Positions 23,209 to 27,589 of a DNA stretch of 27,589 nucleotides are shown here, piece by piece. Both the position numbers and the translations under genes were made by a program. Under the pieces are notes generated by a model. The model did not search any database, had not been told where the DNA came from, and was given only the letters and a program-made list of their open reading frames with translations. Each line of letters begins with the position of its first letter. Position 1 is the first letter of the stretch. Source of the DNA: CAZIIK01 sp964539235 (GTDB taxonomy: Bacteria; Pseudomonadota; Gammaproteobacteria; Francisellales; CACEW01); assembly GCA_964539235.1 (NCBI GenBank), contig CAZIIK010000112.1:1-27589 (forward strand), in the 5' to 3' direction.

Positions 23209-23828
23209 TGTCAGTAGGTCGATTGATTACCCTAGAGGGTGGAGAAGGGTGTGGTAAAACCACAAATTTAACCTTTGTCGCAGATTTTTTGCGCGATCAT
23301 GGTCAACAGGTTGTAGTCACGCGTGAGCCGGGGGGTACACCGTTCGCTGAAAAGATTCGCGATTTGTTGCTTGCTAAAGGCGATGAACGAGTGGCTGAGG
23401 ATACAGAATTGCTGCTGATGTTTGCCGCACGAGTTCAACATTTGCAGCAGAAAATCTTACCTGCATTGGCAGCCGGGCAATGGGTGGTCTGCTCACGATT
23501 CGTTGACTCGACCTATGCCTATCAAGGCTATGGGCGTGGTGTTAAATTAGACCGTATTGCTGCGATTGAACGAGCAGTGATGCCAGATTTTCAGCCCGAT
23601 TTGACTGTGTTATTAGATTTGCCCGTAAAAGTAGGGATGGCGCGAGCACGGGCGCGTGCCGAGCTGGATCGTATTGAGCAAGAAGATCTCAGTTTCTTTG
23701 AGGCCGTGCGTCAAGGTTTATTGCAGCGTGCACAGCAATATCCTGATCGGGTGAGTGTTATTAATGCGGATCAGACATTGCCAGAAGTGCAAGAAGCGAT
23801 TGCGCAGCGGTTGGTGCGATTGCTTTGA
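23208..23828 (+). CDS. tmk: Thymidylate kinase
   Basis: This 206-residue kinase phosphorylates dTMP to dTDP. The P-loop is EGGEGCGKTT (10-19), the DR-like motif is CSRFVDSTYAYQGYGRG, and the lid has RARARAELDRIE. TREPGGTPFAEKIR binds the nucleotide. It is translationally coupled to pabC. In many gammaproteobacteria mltG sits between pabC and tmk and holB follows tmk; both are missing at this locus. Confidence 0.96.
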   Translation: MSVGRLITLEGGEGCGKTTNLTFVADFLRDHGQQVVVTREPGGTPFAEKIRDLLLAKGDERVAEDTELLLMFAARVQHLQQKILPALAAGQWVVCSRFVDSTYAYQGYGRGVKLDRIAAIERAVMPDFQPDLTVLLDLPVKVGMARARARAELDRIEQEDLSFFEAVRQGLLQRAQQYPDRVSVINADQTLPEVQEAIAQRLVRLL

Positions 23829-23967
23829 TGTTGCTTGGCGACATCTAGAGGATATTCCGGATAGGCACTTCTGTTTAAACCAATTTTTCATAACATGTAT
23901 TTCCAAATAGTGGCTATTTTGCGTACGCTCTGTAGAATGCTCGGTTTGCATGTTGAGGGAGTGTTGC

Positions 23968-25227
23968 ATGTCTTTTACGCGGAAGTCTTATTATCCTTGG
24001 GTTGTTTTGCTGCTGTGTGCGGCGTTTTTGTTTTACAAGTATGTGTTACAAGTTTCTCCTAGTATTATGACAGACCAGCTGATGCGCGAGTTTCATGTCT
24101 CGGGTGCGGGTTTAGGTAACTTGGCGGCAACATTTTTCTATGCCTATTTCATTACACAGCTGTTCGTTGGGGTGATTTTAGACAAATATTCGTTGCGCGT
24201 GATTTGTGCTTTGGCCATTGCCATTAGTGGCATCGGGGCTATTTGGTTTTCATATACCGGTTCTTTGCTGTCTGCCAGCATTGCGCGGGGTCTGATGGGC
24301 TTTGGTGCTGCGTTTGCAACTGTGTGTTATATGAAAAGCGCAGCGGTTTGGTTCCGCCCTAATCAATTTGCTTTTATTGGTGGTTTGTTGGCGACTGCCG
24401 CTATGTTAGGTGCTTTGTTTGGCGAAGCACCACTGGCTTATATTGTGCAAACGCAAGGGTGGCGCGGATGTTTGTGGTTGTCTGGAGTGTTGGGTCTAGT
24501 CATTGCGGTTTTGTTTTTTCTGTTGGTGCGCAATCAATCTGGTCAGGGTGATGCGGTGTCAGTATCAGAAAAATATACTGTGACTTTTGCTGATGTGTGG
24601 TCGGTGTTGAAAAACCCTAGAAACTGGGTATTGACGTTTTACAGTGGTTTAACTTTTTCTCCGGTAGCGGTGTTCGGCGGGATATGGGGTAATCCTTTTG
24701 TGCATGAGGTATATCATTTCTCACACACGCATGTGGCATCGTTGATCTCATTATCGTTTTTAGGCTTAGCGGTTGGTGGTCCGGTATGGGGTTGGGTTTC
24801 TGATCGGTTGAACCGGCGAAAAATGGTGATGTTTTGGGGGAATCTGGTTGCGCTTGTTTCATTGGTTCCAGTGATTTATGTGATATTGCCTGAGTGGCTG
24901 TTAGCAACCTTGTTATTTACGTTTGGCTTTGGGGTTGGGGCGTTTATGCTAGGGTTCGCCATGGCTAATGAGCTTAATAAATTAGCTTTATCTGCCACTG
25001 TGATTGCGTTGATTAATACGGGAGATGCGATTTTCGGTGCATTTACCGAGCCTTTGGTCGGGCGTTTTTTAGATTTGGGTTGGCATGGTCAAATGTCGCA
25101 TGGTGTTTATCATTTTTCTATCATTGATTTTAAATATGCTTTTATCTTACTGCCGGTATATCTATTGTTGGCGATTGGATTACTAATGTTTGTGAGGGAT
25201 CAAGCAGTTAATTCTGCGTCTCACTAA
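23968..25227 (+). CDS. Major facilitator superfamily transporter
   Basis: This 419-residue inner-membrane protein has about twelve hydrophobic segments and a central cytoplasmic loop (about 190-215). The MFS loop pattern follows helix 2 (GVILDKYSLR) and is repeated after helix 8 (GWVSDRLNRRK). The YKYVLQVSPSIMTDQLMREF N-terminal region resembles MFS carriers of the kind common in Legionella and Coxiella (phthalate-permease-like group), whose substrates are often amino acids or organic anions. The substrate cannot be told from sequence. The start at 23968 has GAGGGAG six bases before it, and TAGAAT at 23933-23938 may be its -10 box. It is a single-gene unit between tmk and the rpsP operon. Confidence 0.88.
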   Translation: MSFTRKSYYPWVVLLLCAAFLFYKYVLQVSPSIMTDQLMREFHVSGAGLGNLAATFFYAYFITQLFVGVILDKYSLRVICALAIAISGIGAIWFSYTGSLLSASIARGLMGFGAAFATVCYMKSAAVWFRPNQFAFIGGLLATAAMLGALFGEAPLAYIVQTQGWRGCLWLSGVLGLVIAVLFFLLVRNQSGQGDAVSVSEKYTVTFADVWSVLKNPRNWVLTFYSGLTFSPVAVFGGIWGNPFVHEVYHFSHTHVASLISLSFLGLAVGGPVWGWVSDRLNRRKMVMFWGNLVALVSLVPVIYVILPEWLLATLLFTFGFGVGAFMLGFAMANELNKLALSATVIALINTGDAIFGAFTEPLVGRFLDLGWHGQMSHGVYHFSIIDFKYAFILLPVYLLLAIGLLMFVRDQAVNSASH

Positions 25228-25322
25228 CTTGAAATAGTAGCGATGGTTAGTTACAGCGCACTGCTTTGAGAAGGGTGTGAGATAGCGTCTTGAATATCTC
25301 GATTTTCAACGGCCCGCGGCGT

Positions 25323-25350
25323 TTTACTTTGCCATAAAAATGCGTATAAT
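25323..25350 (+). promoter_or_regulatory. Promoter of rpsP-rimM-trmD-rplS
   Basis: TTTACT (25323-25328) and a perfect TATAAT (25345-25350) are spaced by 16 bases, 59 bases before the rpsP ATG. The GCGATCC just after the -10 box is GC-rich, as often seen at growth-rate-controlled promoters. Confidence 0.65.
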
Positions 25351-25408
25351 CGCGATCCAGATTTTTCGCGAACAATTTTAACGTTATTTCCTAGGAGTTC
25401 AGAACAAA

Positions 25409-25666
25409 ATGGTTGTTATCCGTCTTGCACGTGGGGGTTCCAAGAAACGCCCGTTTTATCACATTGTTGCAGCAGACAAGCGTATGCCGCGTGATGGTCG
25501 TTATATCGAGCTTTTAGGTTTCTTTAATCCCGTGGCTTCTGGTCAAGAAGAAGAGCTACGTTTGGACCTGGCGCGAGTTGATCACTGGGTGGGCAATGGT
25601 GCGCAGCCTTCAGATCGTGTACACAGCTTGATCAAGCAAGCTAAGAAGCAACAACAAAGCGCGTAG
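25409..25666 (+). CDS. rpsP: 30S ribosomal protein S16
   Basis: This 85-residue protein begins MVVIRLARGGSKKRPFYHIV, the standard S16 N-terminus, and has RDGRYIELLGFFNP. It is needed for 30S assembly. AGGAG (25392-25396) lies twelve bases upstream. It leads the conserved S16-RimM-TrmD-L19 operon, linking ribosome assembly and tRNA modification. Confidence 0.98.
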   Translation: MVVIRLARGGSKKRPFYHIVAADKRMPRDGRYIELLGFFNPVASGQEEELRLDLARVDHWVGNGAQPSDRVHSLIKQAKKQQQSA

Positions 25667-25669
25667 GTT

Positions 25670-26179
25670 TTGGCTGCGTCTGAATCATATATTGTTGTTG
25701 CCAAGATTGGTGCGCCGCATGGCGTGCGTGGCGATCTAAAACTCAATGTTTTCTGTGAATGCTCGGATGCCGTTTTGGCTTTCGAGCATTTTTTTGTACA
25801 GACAAAAGCTGGGTGGGAATTATTGCAGGATTACACGATTAAGCCGCGTGCCAATGGATTCCTGATTCGCTTTGCTCACTGTACTGATAGAGACTTGGCG
25901 CGTCAGTATGTCAATCAAGAATTAGCCGTGCCTCGAACGGCACTGCCGGAATTGCCAGAAGGTGAATATTATCAAAGTGACCTGATGGGCTTTGCTGTGT
26001 ATAACTCGGCAGATGAATATTTTGGCGATGTATCCTATTTTCTGGAAACTGGTGCAAATGATGTGCTGGTGACCAAAGGTCAGCAAGAATATCTAATTCC
26101 TTATGTTGCTGATGTCATTGTGTCGATTGATTCTGCTGAGCGGCGCATCATGGTAGATTGGTCCAAGGACTATTTGTAA
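25670..26179 (+). CDS. rimM: Ribosome maturation factor RimM
   Basis: This 169-residue protein binds S19 and helps mature the 30S head. The N-terminal KIGAPHGVRGDLKLNVF and the PRC-barrel region (GEYYQSDLMGFAVYN, NDVLVTKGQQEYLIPYV) are typical. It starts with TTG at 25670, three bases after the rpsP stop. No ATG or GTG fits before the conserved segment, so initiation is probably weak and coupled. It overlaps trmD by one base (TAATG). Confidence 0.94.
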   Translation: MAASESYIVVAKIGAPHGVRGDLKLNVFCECSDAVLAFEHFFVQTKAGWELLQDYTIKPRANGFLIRFAHCTDRDLARQYVNQELAVPRTALPELPEGEYYQSDLMGFAVYNSADEYFGDVSYFLETGANDVLVTKGQQEYLIPYVADVIVSIDSAERRIMVDWSKDYL

Positions 26180-26871
26180 TGCGTTTCGCGATTGTGACGC
26201 TATTTCCAGACATGTTTTCTGCCTTAACGGAGTGGGGTGTGATTGGCCGTGCATTTCAGCAATCACTGGCCACCGTGCAATATTTTAATCCGCGTGATTA
26301 TACCGAAGATGCACATCGTACCGTTGATGACCGACCTTATGGTGGTGGTCCTGGCATGGTGATGAAAGCTGAGCCTGTAGCACTTGCGATTGCGGCTGCG
26401 CAAGCGGTTTTGCCTGCTGCGCCGGTGTGTTATCTCAGTCCTAAAGGGCAAAAGCTGTCGCAAGGTTTGGTTGTGGAGATGTCGGCTACTCATGCTGAAT
26501 GGATTCTATTGTGTGGGCGCTATGAAGGCATTGATCAACGCGTGATTGATCATTATGTCGATTGTGAAATTTCCATTGGCGACTACGTGGTCAGTGGTGG
26601 TGAAATGCCAGCTATGGTGCTGATGGATGCGCTGCTGCGTCTGCAACCCGAAGTCCTAGGATCTGCTGATTCCGCGGCTCAGGACTCATTTTCTATTCCA
26701 GGTCAGTTGGATTGTCCGCATTACACGCGCCCTGAGGTGTGGCGTGATTTGGCAGTGCCTGATGTATTGCGTTCAGGTGATCATCGGGCCATTGCAGAGT
26801 GGCGTCAGCAGCAGGCTAATCAGCAGACAGCAGAGCGCCAAGACAATTTGCAAAAAAAGCTACTCGATTGA
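26179..26871 (+). CDS. trmD: tRNA (guanine-37-N1)-methyltransferase
   Basis: This 230-residue SPOUT methyltransferase makes m1G37 in tRNA to prevent frameshifting. The trefoil-knot and SAM-binding segments are YLSPKGQ, LCGRYEGIDQR (111-121) and ISIGDYVVSGGE (131-142). RPYGGGPGMVM is the N-terminal active-site loop. It is about 25 residues shorter than the E. coli enzyme, all at the C-terminal end. AAGGAC precedes the ATG within rimM. Confidence 0.97.
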   Translation: MRFAIVTLFPDMFSALTEWGVIGRAFQQSLATVQYFNPRDYTEDAHRTVDDRPYGGGPGMVMKAEPVALAIAAAQAVLPAAPVCYLSPKGQKLSQGLVVEMSATHAEWILLCGRYEGIDQRVIDHYVDCEISIGDYVVSGGEMPAMVLMDALLRLQPEVLGSADSAAQDSFSIPGQLDCPHYTRPEVWRDLAVPDVLRSGDHRAIAEWRQQQANQQTAERQDNLQKKLLD

Positions 26872-26936
26872 AAAAAAATCTTGTAGAATACGCGCCACAC
26901 ATTATTTCGTGCATTTAAAAATTAGAGAGTATAACG

Positions 26937-27284
26937 ATGAAAGACCCAATTATTGCCGATATCGAAAACGCGCAAATGGATAAGCAAATCCCAGAATTTT
27001 CTACAGGGGATACTGTGGTTGTTCAGGTACGCGTAAAGGAAGGTAGCCGTGAGCGTTTGCAGGCTTTTGAAGGTGTGGTGATTGGTCGCCGTAACCGTGG
27101 CATGAATTCTGCTTTTACCGTGCGTAAGATTTCTTCTGGAGAAGGTGTTGAGCGTGTTTTCCAAACGTATAGCCCTTTGATTGCCGGTATCGAAGTGAAA
27201 CGTCGTGGTGATGTGCGTAAGGCGAAGTTGTATTATCTGCGTGAGCGTTCTGGTAAAGCGGCGCGTATTAAAGAGAAAGTTTAG
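26937..27284 (+). CDS. rplS: 50S ribosomal protein L19
   Basis: This 115-residue protein of the large subunit lies at the 30S-50S interface. FSTGDTVVVQVRVKEGSRER, QAFEGVVIGRRNRG and SPLIAGIEVKRRGDVRKAKL are diagnostic. It lies 65 bases after trmD, a longer gap than within the rest of the operon. TAGAAT at 26884-26889 may be a weak internal -10 box, but no -35 fits. Confidence 0.98.
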   Translation: MKDPIIADIENAQMDKQIPEFSTGDTVVVQVRVKEGSRERLQAFEGVVIGRRNRGMNSAFTVRKISSGEGVERVFQTYSPLIAGIEVKRRGDVRKAKLYYLRERSGKAARIKEKV

Positions 27285-27311
27285 TCAATCTCTTTTATTT
27301 CATTCACACAC

Positions 27312-27340
27312 AAAAAAGGCAGCCATTGGCTGCCTTTTTT
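27312..27340. terminator. Bidirectional terminator between rplS and ahcY
   Basis: AAAAAAGGCAGCC (27312-27324) and GGCTGCCTTTTTT (27328-27340) pair perfectly over a three-base loop. The A-tract on one side and T-tract on the other let it end transcription in both directions, which suits the convergent genes on either side. Confidence 0.93.
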
Positions 27341-27357
27341 GTTGATGTGAGTACCGT

Positions 27358-27589
27358 TTAGTAACGGTAGTAATCTGGTTTATACGGACCTTCAACCTGC
27401 ACGCTAATATAATCAGCCTGCTCCTGACTCAAGGTTGTTAGATGAGCTCCAACACGTGCTAAATGTAGCCGTGCAACCTTTTCATCCAAATGTTTTGGCA
27501 AGACATAAACCTGATTCTCATAGCGCTCTGAGTGATTCCAGAGTTCAATTTGCGCCAAGGTTTGGTTAGTGAAAGAGTTTGACATCACA
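27358..27589 (-). CDS. ahcY: S-adenosylhomocysteine hydrolase, C-terminal end (cut by window edge)
   Basis: The visible 77 residues end in QVEGPYKPDYYRY, the characteristic AHCY C-terminus. It contains the conserved K-Y pair of GPYKPDYYRY that closes the NAD site of the neighbouring subunit. Upstream lies MSNSFTNQTLAQIELWNH, also diagnostic. The reading frame stays open to the window edge, so the rest lies beyond 27589. The enzyme splits S-adenosylhomocysteine to homocysteine and adenosine, feeding the transsulfuration operon at 9630. Confidence 0.95.
   Translation of the reverse strand, partial: VMSNSFTNQTLAQIELWNHSERYENQVYVLPKHLDEKVARLHLARVGAHLTTLSQEQADYISVQVEGPYKPDYYRY

Noticed and set aside
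25279..25300. GAGATA/TATCTC inverted repeat after the MFS gene
   Set aside because: Six-base stem with a ten-base loop and no proper T-tract; too weak for a terminator call.
1..27589. CRISPR arrays, tRNA or rRNA genes, riboswitches
   Set aside because: No regularly spaced repeats, cloverleaf-like sequences with CCA ends, rRNA motifs or known riboswitch cores were recognised by eye.

Overview
This is a gammaproteobacterial chromosome segment. It is dense with core genes, most of them on the + strand, and looks closest to the Legionellales (Legionella/Coxiella relatives). Three things support this placement. The plsX-fabH-fabD-fabG-acpP-fabF-pabC-tmk and rpsP-rimM-trmD-rplS gene orders are gammaproteobacterial. 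There is a diphosphomevalonate decarboxylase, and the mevalonate route is rare in gammaproteobacteria but known in Coxiella and Legionella. There is also the tail of an IS110-family transposase and several small secreted proteins of unknown function. The lineage is inferred from gene content only.

Layout. 1-136: 3' end of an IS110-family transposase, followed by short repeated and palindromic DNA. 410-4948: a YbgI/NIF3-family metal protein, yhcB (- strand), an alpha/beta hydrolase, zapE, a double-domain QueD-like protein and a small secreted protein. Three of these, hydrolase-zapE-queD, overlap by 1-4 bases and form one operon. 4968-9502: glnE, then aroK-aroB behind their own promoter. 9630-12634: a cysteine/transsulfuration operon of a cystathionine beta-synthase-like enzyme, a cystathionine gamma-lyase/synthase interrupted by a single in-frame TAG, and a serine acetyltransferase. 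12827-15009: an AT-rich-flanked island of two secreted, even-cysteine proteins without recognisable housekeeping function; the larger is a weak candidate for a MACPF-like pore-forming protein. 15051-16079 (-): mvaD. 16349-23828: the fatty-acid cluster yceD-rpmF-plsX-fabH-fabD-fabG, acpP with its own promoter and terminator, then fabF-pabC-tmk. 23968-25227: an MFS transporter. 25409-27284: rpsP-rimM-trmD-rplS, closed by a bidirectional terminator shared with the convergent ahcY fragment at the window end.

How the genes work together. The fab cluster supplies acyl chains (PlsX for phospholipids, FabH/FabF/FabG/FabD/ACP for elongation), while MvaD implies isoprenoids made from mevalonate. CBS, CGL and CysE link serine, homocysteine and cysteine, and the AhcY fragment at the right end regenerates homocysteine. 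AroK and AroB belong to the shikimate route, which also feeds PabC (folate).

The most notable points are the amber codon that splits the transsulfuration gene, an exact-length 51-bp in-frame tandem duplication that overlaps the -10 box and start of yceD, and the two-gene secreted island. No CRISPR array, tRNA, rRNA or convincing multi-gene defence system was seen.
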